Shown here: positions 11,368 to 21,116 of the stretch, one piece after another
How positions within the stretch are numbered: the stretch's first letter is position 1
Layout of the letters: each line of letters opens with the position of its first letter
DNA from: Budorcas taxicolor
Lineage: Eukaryota; Chordata; Mammalia; Artiodactyla; Bovidae
Direction: 5' to 3'
Assembly (NCBI RefSeq): GCF_023091745.1
Contig: NC_068911.1
Location: 159,698,004-159,762,003 of the forward strand
DNA length: 64,000 nucleotides
Notes under the pieces: generated by a model
What the model was told of the DNA's origin: nothing
Database searches by the model: none
The model's input: the letters and a program-made list of their open reading frames with translations, nothing else
Translations under genes and position numbers: made by a program

Positions 11368-12424
11368 TGTTATTAAATAAATTAGTGATTGAAGGTATGG
11401 CTGAATAGTCATTCTGTGAGAGCAAGATATTGGACAGATTTTATTCTTCCTAGAAGGTTATGTCTCTGAAATCTGAGAAATAAAGGCTGTAAAATATAAA
11501 GTTGGGAACCATCCTGATAAAAAGAATTATAGAAACCATGAGAGTGGAATTCCATGAATATACGTAAAATAGAGTGTAAGGATGGAGGGAAACTGAAAAG
11601 CGAAGAAAGGGGGGTTGGAAGGAGTCAGGAGACCTACAGGAGAGCCCAGCAGCCCACGGGAGCAGGAGCAGCCATCAGTGGGGAGACAGGTGAGAAGCGA
11701 AGAGAAGAAGAAGGGGCTTTTGGGTCTGAGCAGAAGTCAAGCAAGTAGAACGTGAGCCTGGGTGCACAGCGTAAGAGAGGCTTGGGGGAATGCCGCTATC
11801 TTTTTGTTTGTACTCTTCATCTCTAGTGATTCCAGTTGAGAGGAATTTGCTTTTCTTTTATGTCTTTGCTCTTCTTAAGCAAAGACATAATTACTTTTGG
11901 TTTTCTGCTGAGCATATGCCTGGTATCATAGGACACTGTACTAATACTGAAGGGTTTATTTTGTGATTTCTTTTAAGCCGGTTATTTAATGACCATGGCC
12001 ATATTTTTCCATTACTCCCATTACAAGTAATGATGTTCGATATATATATATAACTATTTAGGGGAATTGCAAACTTGTCACAATAGTTGGAGATTTGAAA
12101 ATCAACATGAAGGTCAATGGGAAAAATATAGACTGTTTCTCCAAAATTATCTGGGAGCTTTTCAGTTGAAATTTTATTAAATTCTCTAGTTTATGAGATT
12201 GCTACAAAGCTATAATGATAAGCCCTGGCAGTAAAGAAATTTGGGTGTTAATAATAGGGATACACATATGACACGCACATATATGTATAATTTTTTCTTT
12301 TGGGTGTGATGTTAATAAGAATCCATATGGGGGGTGGGTTGGGAAGTACATTTGAGTCTTATTAGAATGCTGTCATTTGCGAAAGCTTTTTCTCTTAAGT
12401 GAGATTACTTTATTGTAATGAAAA
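11368..12424. other. Unique AT-rich stretch with hairpin
   Basis: No gene recognised. Contains a perfect 13-bp inverted repeat at 11858-11890 and a short (AT)n run near 12042-12052. Confidence 0.45.
11858..11890. repeat. Perfect 13-bp inverted repeat
   Basis: Arm ttatgtctttgct (11858-11870), 7-base spacer, arm agcaaagacataa (11878-11890). The arms are exact reverse complements. Confidence 0.9.
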
Positions 12425-12425
12425 G

Positions 12426-12620
12426 TTGTTGTTATTTAGTTGCTCAGTCGTGTCTAACTCTTCAGCAACCAGCCTCCTCTGTCCATGGAATTCTCTAGGA
12501 AACAATACTTCAGTGGATTGCCATTTCCCTCTCCAGGGGATCTTCCTGACCTAGGGATCAAATCCACATCTCCTACGTTGGCAACTGGATTCTTTACCCT
12601 TGAGCTACCTGGGAAACCCC
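12426..12620 (-). mobile_element. Bov-tA SINE
   Basis: Antisense Bov-tA with a small deletion in the body (the ccccatgg segment is missing after 'ttcagcaacc'). Ends 'gagctacctgggaaacccc'. Flanked by short 'tgaaaag'-type repeats. Confidence 0.88.
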
Positions 12621-12624
12621 AGTG

Positions 12625-12815
12625 AAAAAGTAGCTACCATTCAGCACCTACTTTGTTCTAGACGTGTTACAGTGATCCTGGGAAGGAGGTATTATTACTA
12701 ATTTAAAGTGAACTAATTGAAGTTTAAGTAGTTTGCCCAGTGTCCCAGGTCTAGTAAATAGGAGAATCTAGCCGTTTTTTAAATCCAAAGCTATGCACTT
12801 TCCAGTGTGCTATCT
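12625..12815 (+). repeat. MIR-like ancient SINE
   Basis: 'cagcacctactttgttctag', 'ggaggtattattac', 'agtttgcccagtgtccca' appear in MIR order. Confidence 0.65.
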
Positions 12816-13195
12816 GAATGAAATCTTTAGCATATCAGAGTGAGGTATGTATTTGATTGGAAGACAAGAAAGCTCAGAAAAAGGGAAATCAGGCAAATCA
12901 GAAAACCACTAGATGAGAACTTTTTCAGCATCCTTTCCCCTAATCTGCCTGTTTACCCATATCTATACCTGACATTTGTCTTCTTATTTGTTGTGGTGGA
13001 CAAGGCTGTTCCTCTCAGGACTTGATTCCTTTTGTTTATCTCTTGCACCTTTAATCTGTGCCCCTTTTCTTTACTAGCTTCCTCCCAAAAGTATAACCCA
13101 GACTCTTTCCAAAGCAAAGTCCTTTGGTATTGTTTAGTCATTGCTGTGTAACAAACAACTCCAAAACTTAGTGAAATTAATTTAAAATACTTAGT

Positions 13196-13511
13196 GGGCT
13201 TCCCTGGTGGTTCTGTGGTAAAGAATCCACCTGTCAATCCAGGAGACATGGATTTGATCCGTGGTCCAGGAGGATCACACATGCCACAGAGCAGCTAGGC
13301 CCGAGCACTGCGATTACTGAGCCTGCTCTCTGGAGCCTGGGAGCTGTGTCTCCTGAAGCCCGCACACACTAGAGCCTGTGCTCCGCAATAAGGGAAGCCA
13401 CCACACTGAGTAGTGGGCACTGAAGGTAGAGAGTAGACCCTGCTCACCACAACTAGAGAAAAGCCTGCACAGCAAAGACCAAGCACAGCCAAAAATAAAC
13501 AAAAAAAAAAA
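13196..13511 (+). mobile_element. CHR-type tRNA-Glu SINE
   Basis: Head 'gggcttccctggtggttctg', then the CHR body (gcaataagggaagccaccac, caactagagaaaagcctg, cagcaaagacc) and an A-rich tail at 13492-13511. Found in Cetartiodactyla generally. Confidence 0.85.
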
Positions 13512-13601
13512 CCCTTGAAATATCTTATTATGGATAAAAGCTATCATTTGTTTAGCTCACTGTTTTGTGAGTCATCAAATTAGTCTGGGCTCAGCTGGAT
13601 T

Positions 13602-13924
13602 TGTGTTTTAGTAGCTCAGTCATGTCCGACTCTTTGCGACCCTATGGACTGTAGCCTGCAAGGCTCCTCTGTCCATGGGGATTCTCCAGGCAAGAAGACT
13701 GGAGTGGGTTGCCATGCCCTCCTCCAGGAGATCGTCCCAACCCAGAGACTGAACCCAGGTCTCCACGTTGCAGGTGGATTCTTTATCATCTGAGCCACCA
13801 GGGAAGCCCAAGAATACTGGTGTGGATAGCCCTTCTCCAGGAGATTTTCCCAACCCAGGAATCAAACTGGGGTCTCCTGCATTGCAGGTGGATTCTTTAC
13901 CAGCTAAGCTACCAGGGAAGCCCC
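13602..13924 (-). mobile_element. Bov-tA SINE with duplicated head
   Basis: Antisense. A complete Bov-tA (13602-13810) is joined to a second Bov-tA head and partial body (13811-13924). The whole composite is flanked by cagctggatt (13592-13601) and cagttggatt (13925-13934), a 10-bp TSD with one mismatch. Confidence 0.85.
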
Positions 13925-13934
13925 CAGTTGGATT

Positions 13935-14944
13935 AACTTATTCATTTTCGGTCAATTCAACAGGTCTGTTTCTGGGCTGGTCAGTGGCTGCGGCCATCAG
14001 GTGACTAGAGCACGTGTCTTCCGTCCTCCAGCAGGCTAGCCCGGACTTGTGTGCATGGTTACACAGGAGGGTTCCAAAAGAGAGCAGAAGTCTGCAAATC
14101 ACCTTGAAGCCTAGATTCAGAACTAGTGTCCTCTGCTCTTCATTCTGTCAACCAAAGTAGGTCACAAGGTCAGCCCAGGGCATGGAGAAGTAGACCAGTG
14201 AACAGGGCACCCTTTCCTCACTGGTGAATCCAGTTTACCTTCAAGACCATAACCACGTCAGGCTGAGTCGCGGCCTCGGGTCGCAGCTTCCTCTGTCCCT
14301 GCACTTAAAACACTGTGTGGCTGCTGTTGGTTTACTTCTTAGTAGAAAATGAGTTCCTTAAAGACAGTGACTATGTTTCAGTCCAGGATTTGACACATAG
14401 TGGAACATTTAAAAGAGGAAATTTTTGTGAAAATAAAGCATTCTAGCAGTTAATATCTGGCAAAACAGACTAGATGATATATGTTTGCATTTTAAGACTT
14501 GCCAGTGTCGAACAACTTTGGGGCAGACTCTAAAGTATCAACATCGAAATTTCTTTAAAATTAGCATTCTGAGAAGAAATCACTAAGTAGCTGTGTACTA
14601 TCATTAAATATTTGTGTAGTATCTTTGTCTTTTTGTTAGGTTATAAGTTTTTTCATACGGGAGGCAAGTCACATTTTTATGGCATGTTTGTCAGAAAAAG
14701 CATACCCAGCCATTCACTGGCCCACTGGGATTTGGGATAACATTTCTCCTTTAGGATGTACAATGAGGAGAGATGGCAGCCAGTGTCCTGGGAGTTGCTC
14801 TGGACAACATGGAATATAAATGTTTCCATTAAATGGGAGATGAGATATATGTAACATAAGCTCATCTTCGGGTGAGCATGTCTTGTCGATGCCCTAATTC
14901 TTAATTGGTGGATTTTCATGTGCATTTTCTTTATTGTGTTTTAG
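13935..14944. other. Intronic stretch before first coding exon
   Basis: No named repeat recognised with confidence. Ends in the T-rich tract and 'tgtgttttag' acceptor of the next exon. Confidence 0.5.
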
Positions 14945-15009
14945 AGTCAGCTGCCTGTGTATGCCCCAAACCTGACCACGTCTTCCTATCTCCGGCTTGA
15001 TATCTCACC
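14945..15009 (+). other. RHBDD1: RHBDD1 5'UTR part of first coding exon
   Basis: The exon begins after the acceptor 'ttattgtgttttag'. The leader contains an upstream ATG at 14957 (T at -3, weak context) that opens a 60-codon frame running past the main start to a TGA at 15137-15139, in a different frame from the protease. Confidence 0.8.
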
Positions 15010-15442
15010 ATGCATCGGAGATCAAGAGGAGTTAACATCGGGCTGCTTCTGCTCCTTTCTCAAATCTTCCAGGTCGGGATCAACAACGTTCCACCTGTCA
15101 CCCTGGCAACGTTGGCTCTCAACATCTGGTTCTTCTTGAATCCCCTGAAGCCGCTGCTTAGCTCCTGCCTCAGCGTGGAGAAGTGTTACCAGCAGAAGGA
15201 CTGGCAACGCCTGCTGCTTTCCCCTATTCACCACGCGGATGACTGGCACTTGTATTTCAATATGGCATCCATGCTGTGGAAAGGAATTCATCTGGAGAGA
15301 AGACTGGGGAGTAGATGGTTTGCCTACATCATCGTCACGTTCTCCCTCCTCACTGGGGTTGTGTACCTGTTCTTGGAATTTGCTCTGGCAGAATTTCTAA
15401 ATGAGCCTGACTTCAAAAGGAATTGTGCTATCGGTTTCTCAG
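15010..15442 (+). CDS. RHBDD1: RHBDD1 first coding exon, residues 1-144
   Basis: RHBDD1 (RHBDL4) is an ER-resident rhomboid intramembrane serine protease that cleaves unstable and selected membrane proteins and feeds them to p97/VCP-dependent ER-associated degradation (known for the family). The start ATG at 15010 sits in a good context (A at -3) and the protein opens MHRRSRGVNIG, closely like the human protein. Hydrophobic segments are visible at about 10-24, 27-43 and 103-127. The rhomboid motifs HHADDWHLYFNMAS (74-87) and LERRLGSRW (95-103) are present. The exon ends inside the GFSG motif: Ser144, encoded at 15439-15441, is the nucleophile, and G at 15442 is the first base of codon 145 (phase 1). 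The donor is GTAAAG. Without splicing the frame runs on to a TGA at 15550. Identification is strong because order, length and motif spacing match the human protein. Confidence 0.97.
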
Positions 15443-15875
15443 GTAAAGCAGACACATTTCTAAAGGTCGCCTGCCTGAAGACAGTAAGGGAGGTGCAGCT
15501 GTTCTTGTTTTATGAAGCGGGGGTCCCAGCTGGTGAGGGAACTGACATCTGAGTGGCTAAGGACTGCGGGGGCTTGGATTTTGGAGAAGAGGCTGATTGG
15601 AGCACAGGAGAGTCATCGATTTTGCTATTTCCCATTACACTGCATTATTCATTCTTCGACAGTTTAGACTATGGTCTGCCCACAGGTGATTTTGCAGGAA
15701 ATAGAATTTTGGAAATAGGCCCTGGCTCCTTGTGATGGGGCCAGAGAGAGAGATGCACTGGTGTATTTGTGATAGGGAGTTCTCTAAAAAGATCAGCAGC
15801 CTCTCAATAACACCGTTAAAATAAAGGTACCACACCCTATGATGGCACCTCCTTACCATGATATTCTCTATACAT

Positions 15876-16084
15876 GTGTGTGCGCTCAGTCAAGTCTGAC
15901 TCTTTGAGACCCCATGGACTGTAGCCCACCAGCCTCCTCTGTCTGTGGGATTTCCCAGGCAAGAATAGTGGAGCAGGTTGCCATTTCTATCTCCCAAGGA
16001 ATCCTTCCGACGCAGGGATTGAACCTGAGTCTCTTGCACCTCCTGCTTTGGCAGCTGGATCCTTTACCGCTGCGCCACTTGGGG
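15876..16084 (-). mobile_element. Bov-tA SINE
   Basis: Antisense Bov-tA from 'gcgctcagtcaagtctgac' to 'ctgcgccacttgggga'. Confidence 0.9.
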
Positions 16085-16159
16085 AGTGGTAAATTGAGCT
16101 CTGTGCACAATTTATGCTATTTAATTAATGTAACAGGTCCATAGGGAGGGGGCCTTGTG

Positions 16160-16270
16160 TTGATTTTCTAAGAAGCTAAGGCGCAGAGAAATCAGTCATG
16201 GTTATACACCTCGTAAGTGATGGAGCTGGGGTCTGAACCTAGTTTCCATGACTTAACCACGTGTTACGTT
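16160..16270 (+). repeat. MIR-like ancient SINE
   Basis: 'taaggcgcagagaaatcag', 'acctcgtaagtgatggagct', 'gggtctgaaccta' in MIR order. Confidence 0.6.
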
Positions 16271-16685
16271 GTCTCTCACTGTTGCCCCTCACTAGTTCTT
16301 TTCTTAAATTTTTCTTGTAGGACTGAATTGCCATCGGACTTAAAACAGATCTTCTAAAAATTAGAATGTAAAGGGTAGGAGGGAAATTGTCCTGAAACAG
16401 AAGGCAAACAAACCCTTCCCTCTCCTTTCCCTGCTGTCCTTTCCCCTTTCCTCTAAGATACATCTTCATACATCTAATTGTGTGAGAAGAAAGGAAATAA
16501 TGCCCTGCCTTCAATATATCTTTCCATAGGAGTTAGAAAAAAACACATTAATGGTGTTTTTTCAAATTGAGTTAAAAATCACATAGCAGCATACAATTAA
16601 TGATTTTAAATTCAGTCGCATTTAGTACCATTACTAGTGTGTTATTCCCATTTTATGTGTTATATATTTAGTAGCATACTCAAAG

Positions 16686-16954
16686 GAGAAGGCAGTGGCA
16701 CCCCACTCCAGTACTCTTGCATGGAAAACCCCATGGGCAGAGGAGCCTGGCAGGCTGCAGTCCATGGGGTCGCGAAGTCGGACATGAGTGAGTGATTTCA
16801 CTTTCACTTTTCACTTTCATGCATTGGGGAAGGAAATGGTAACCCACTCCAGTGTTCTTGCCTGGAGAATCCCAGGGACGAGGGAGCCTGGTAGGCTGCC
16901 ATCTATGGGGTTGCACAGAGTCGGACACGACTGAAGCGACTTAGCAGTAGCAGC
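16686..16954 (+). mobile_element. BOV-A2 SINE with perfect 13-bp TSD
   Basis: Both BovA units, linker and (CAG)n-like tail. Exact duplications agcatactcaaag at 16673-16685 and 16955-16967 define the insertion. Confidence 0.97.
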
Positions 16955-17000
16955 AGCATACTCAAAGTCAGTATGAACTTCTGTTAAGAAACACTGAAGG

Positions 17001-17140
17001 AGATTTCCCTGGTGGTCCAGTGCTTAAGGCTCCGGGATGCCATTGTAGGGGTTGAGGATGTGATCCCTGGTTAGATTACTAAAGTCCTACATGCTTTTCA
17101 GTGCAGCCAAAAGATCAAAGAAAAGAAAAAAAAAAAAGAA
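17001..17140 (+). mobile_element. CHR-type tRNA-Glu SINE
   Basis: 'tttccctggtggtccagtgc', 'gatgtgatccctgg', then 'gcagccaaaagatcaaag' and an A-rich tail. Diverged. Confidence 0.78.
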
Positions 17141-17347
17141 GAAACATCGAAGGAATGGTTACCTTGAGGATTATCTTTCTGTCAAATTTTGGGTTGACTC
17201 GTTATAAGGAATAGAGTATGTTTCAAAGCCAAGAGTTGGATCTAGTCAGATAATCATTTTCACTTCAGTTAGTTTTTTTTTTTTTGCAGTGTTGGTCATC
17301 TCTGCATTTGGATTGCTGATATTTGAATGCTCTTTATTCTCTTTTAG

Positions 17348-17480
17348 GAGTTTTGTTTGCTTTGAAAGTTCTGAACAACCACTGTTGCCCTGGAGGCTTT
17401 GTCAACGTTTTGGGCTTTCCTGTATCCAACAGATTTGCTTGTTGGGTGGAACTCTTGGCTATTCATTTCATCTCGCCAGG
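17348..17480 (+). CDS. RHBDD1: RHBDD1 coding exon 2, residues 145-188
   Basis: The acceptor is 'ctcttttag' and the donor is GTGAGT. The 133 bases enter in phase 1 and leave with two bases of codon 189. The encoded run VLFALKVLNNH then CCPGGFVNVLG and CWVELLAIHF matches the rhomboid core immediately after the GxSG nucleophile, and contributes the membrane segments between the two catalytic residues. Residue 157 is Cys here, whereas I recall Tyr in human. The flanking residues are otherwise conserved, so this looks like an ordinary substitution rather than damage. Open frames overlapping this region in another phase are shadows. Confidence 0.96.
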
Positions 17481-17639
17481 GTGAGTGTTTACTCTTAGAG
17501 AATGCAAATGAAGGACCTGATGTTCCATGGAGAAAGAATTGTAGTAATAATGAGGTAACCGGTTCTCTTTTATAGTGAGTGAAGTTTGTTCTTTAACTCT
17601 AAGGACAGAATACAGTTAATGGTTTTATGTCAGATATTC

Positions 17640-17750
17640 CTGTGTTTGAATCTTGTCAGCTACTGAGCTGTGTGATTTTGATGTACTTGTCTTATGTGAG
17701 TTTCCATTTTCTCACCTTTTAAGTAGAACCTGATACACAGCTTAGGGGGT
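17640..17750 (-). repeat. MIR-like ancient SINE
   Basis: Antisense core: 'gtttgaatcttgtcagctac', 'gctgtgtgattttg', 'tttccattttctcacc'. Confidence 0.6.
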
Positions 17751-18029
17751 TAATATTAACCAGCCTGTCAATTAGTTAATTCTAATAATGATAATTCAGA
17801 GAGGCAGCTAGAAACCATATAATTTTAAAGATAAAAAATCAACAGATATTTTAGAGGACTAATGCTTTTAAACCACTTTAGTTGTGAATTGTCTTGGTGA
17901 TTTGATGATAAGCAGAAGATTTTACCCACAGTCTTGATATATGAACTGGATCAACTCTGCACTGTTTGGGGTGAATTGAAGCACAGGACCCCATTCCCTT
18001 TGATTGACCTCCATGTCACTGTGGCTGTG

Positions 18030-18205
18030 TCAGAAGCTCCTCTGGAACCCTGGAGCTCCAGGGAACACAGTTTGGGAATCCCTGACATCTCTAACTTTTC
18101 CTCTAAAGATGAGGACAAGGAAATTCAGAAGGCTTGGAGACTCATTGAACAGCTGGTGGTAGATACGAGGCTAGTTAGGATTCCAGCCTTCTGATTCCTG
18201 GTCTG
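18030..18205 (+). repeat. hAT remnant followed by MIR
   Basis: 'gggaacacagtttgggaatc' near 18061 resembles the terminus of a MER5-like hAT element. 'tctaaagatgaggacaagga' to 'aggattccagccttctgatt' follows MIR order. An 86-codon open frame across this interval is therefore not a gene. Confidence 0.45.
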
Positions 18206-20886
18206 AATGTTCCCAGGGGAGTGGGGATGGAGTTGGGGGTTGCTTTTCCACTTTGATTCTTTTCTCTACTTTCTCTTCAGAAAAAGGAATGAATTGTTTT
18301 TTATTTCCCTACCTCTTCCACCAGCTGCACTTCTCTTAATCTGTGTAATGCAACTGGAAGCCCATGGTTTGCACATTTATTTTTAAACTCTGGGGACCTG
18401 GAAGCTGTTTGGAGAAGGGAGAGATTCAGGAAGGTTCAGAAAGGAGTATGGATATTTTTTGGCTGCTTTTCTTTTCAGTAAGGAGCTCTTTTGTTTTGCT
18501 TTTGGTTTTGTGACTATGTTGGGTGTCGTGTACTTTCTTGGAGAGTGTTCTCCTTGAGCTGCGTGTCAGGCCAGTAACCTTGAGTCCTTCTTTAATGCTA
18601 ATTTCCCATCCCGTCAGGGCAGCCTTTGCCAGCTGGTCTGTAAAAGGCAGTGGTGTGGCCGCTGAACGCCACTCATTTGCAACTGTATTGTTATCTTGTG
18701 ACAGTTCCACCAAGAAAGCCTAACAAAATCTTCAAAGTTTTCTTTGAAAAAGGGTCCAGTAATGTGTGTCCCATATCTGAACAGCCCTCTCTATACCTTG
18801 TCACTCACAGCTCCCTGACTTGCTTGATGTGACTCGGTTCTCTGTATAGACCAGAGACTCTTGTGTGTGAGGGCAACACCCAACATTCATATGAAAATCA
18901 CTCCCTCTGGTACTTGAACTTTTATTCTATAATGAATCCACTGAATAGCTGTGCCTTTAATATTCTCATGCAACTATTGCTTAAGACTCTCATCATGCAT
19001 TTTTATTTTTTAGCAATACCAGCCCCCCCACCCCCGTTCCTTTTACATAGAAAAGGCATGGTTGCATTTTTATGTAATATGCTTATTCTGCATGGAGGGA
19101 CCTGATATTCTAAGCCTGGGAATCAAATGGAATTTCCTTTGAAGTTTGAAAGACTAAATCTTTTGGTTTTTGAAGGTTTGACTACTTTGAATGATAAACT
19201 GATGATATCCAAGCATCTCCTTATGTGTGTGTCCAATAGAGACAGAGCTGAGCGCTGGTCCAGGAAACCTAAGAAGGGAGTGCTTCTCTGAGATGGATCT
19301 TGGAAGAATGGGAGAAACCAGAGCTCTGGTGTTCCACAGTGTTATTCTCCTGGTGGTTGTCAATTAGAATTTTCATTGGGAAAACATTGTAAATCTTTAG
19401 AACAAAGCCTGCTTTATTGATGGACTTAATGAGCTGCCCTTTGGGAGGGAAAAAAAAAAATCTGCCAAGCAAACATTTATGGCCCTCTGTGTTTTATGAA
19501 ATCCGCAGAATTAGTAATTTCCCCCAGTTAGGGAGTTTTATGGAGGGAAGCCACTCCAAACAGCCAGCCCTGTGAGGGGTATGGACCTGCACAGCAGGGT
19601 GAAGTAACCACTCTTCTTTGCTGGGCCTTTTGCTCTTGATGCTGAAAGCTCTGCTTCTCTGTACACCAATGCTGAATCAAATTTCAGAGACAGTTTTGGG
19701 TGAAGTAGAAAAGGATAGTTTTGTTGCTTTGCCGGTCAAAGGGGGACACACAGCAGGTTCAATGTCCTCAAAACCTTGTGTCCTCACTTGGGGAAGATAG
19801 AAGTTTTATAGTACATGTTCGAAGAGGGAATGATCAGTCCTGGCCATTTCTTCTGATGAATTGGTGGTGAGGTAAGTAGGAGTCAGCATCATCAACTTTC
19901 AGGTCCAATCAGTCTGGGGTCTACAGGCTTGTGGGCAGCGCACTATCCTTAACCATTAACCTCTCCCACTTTGAGCAGGGGTCAGTATCTGCAGAGCAGC
20001 TCAGAGAGGTTGTGTGTATCCACTGATGGAGAAACGGGACCTTGCCTCAAGGCTGCTCTTGACTGTTTCTCCCTGGCTTTGCATCCTCTCCCTTCCCTGA
20101 TTAACAGCTGCTTGAATCCGCCCACTGGGACTCAGGGAAGGTCCTGGAGGCTGAATGAAGGCTGTTTCCTATAGTCAAAGAAACGGGACACAGAGGCCTT
20201 GTGCCCAGGAGCCCCGCAGGCCCCTGCACAGTGTCCCTGTCACGGTTCCCGTGTGTGGCGTGTGTCAGTGACAGCTGTGCCTCACTTGGTTGTTTCCTTT
20301 CCCTGTGTGTCCTGGGACCCCGCTCGGTGGTTGTGTCTGAAGAAGTGACCCTGCTTCTAAGGTGGCACAGGCAGGAGGAGATTCCAAAATTCTAATTTTC
20401 ACCTTAAAGCTCAAATTTTATTGACAATAGATACCACTGGGTTTTTGTGGGGTTTTTTTTAAAGGCTCGCATTGTTTATTTTTAAGAAAATGCGTGCCAT
20501 TTTCCATTTATTTAACCACGGGCAGTCAGTTTTTCTTTTGAGTAAGTCTGATGAGGGAGAGTTCATAAAAACAGTAGCCAGTTCATCTCACAGCTCAACC
20601 AACCACACTGGTGCTTCACTGGGAGATAAGCACCTTAGTTGGATATAGAGTTGAAGTGCTTTTTGCCTATTTCCCATTTCGTTACATAGCATATGAAAAA
20701 GATGTATGCTTTTTAAGGAATTAAAATTTTACTATTTATCAAGGATATTCTTAAGCAAAGCTTCCATTTTTCTCTTTGAGTGTGAATCTGTGGCTGTGAG
20801 ACACACAGCAACTCCTGATATTTTTTTGGAGTCATTGCTTGAGTCACTTGATTCAAGCAGCCAAGACACAGCGGTTGTACCCCTCA
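18206..20886. other. Unique noncoding stretch
   Basis: No SINE or LINE recognised across about 2.7 kb. Short open frames have no recognisable domain. Includes a C-rich run near 19024-19037. Confidence 0.45.
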
Positions 20887-20896
20887 TTGCTTTTAT

Positions 20897-21106
20897 GTTG
20901 TTGTTGTTTAGTTGCTAAGTCTTGTCCGACTGTTTGCAACCCCCTGGACTGCAGCCTACCAGCCTCATCTGTCCATGGCATTTCCCAGCATGAATACTGG
21001 AGTGGGTTGCCATTCCATTCACCAGGGATCTTCCCCACCCAGGGATCAGATCCCTGTCTCCTTCATTGGCGGATTCTTTACCCCTGAGGCACCAGGGAAG
21101 CTCCTG
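20897..21106 (-). mobile_element. Bov-tA SINE with 10-bp TSD
   Basis: Antisense Bov-tA with a (TTG)n start, flanked by ttgcttttat at 20887-20896 and 21107-21116. Confidence 0.94.
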
Positions 21107-21116
21107 TTGCTTTTAT

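Larger units (their letters stand above)
1..14944 (+). other. RHBDD1: Inferred 5' intron of RHBDD1
   Basis: No convincing coding exon is seen before 14945. The first coding exon opens with a splice acceptor rather than a promoter, and no CpG-rich stretch is evident, so this interval is inferred to be intron between an upstream noncoding exon and the first coding exon. A small noncoding exon inside it cannot be excluded by eye. Confidence 0.55.
15443..17347 (+). other. RHBDD1: RHBDD1 intron between coding exons 1 and 2
   Basis: About 1.9 kb, GTAAAG to 'ctcttttag'. Holds a Bov-tA (-), a MIR, a BOV-A2 (+) and a CHR-type SINE. No other exon recognised. Confidence 0.93.

Noticed and set aside
1..14944. 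RHBDD1 promoter and noncoding first exon inside the window
   Set aside because: No CpG-rich region or convincing exon was found; the promoter is assumed to lie upstream.
15010..15552. 180-codon open frame taken as a complete small gene
   Set aside because: Only the first 144 codons match RHBDD1. A clear GT donor follows the GFSG motif and the continuation is found on the next exon at 17348, so the rest is intron read-through.
17934..18194. 86-codon open frame
   Set aside because: Covered by hAT-like and MIR-like sequence; no homology recognised.
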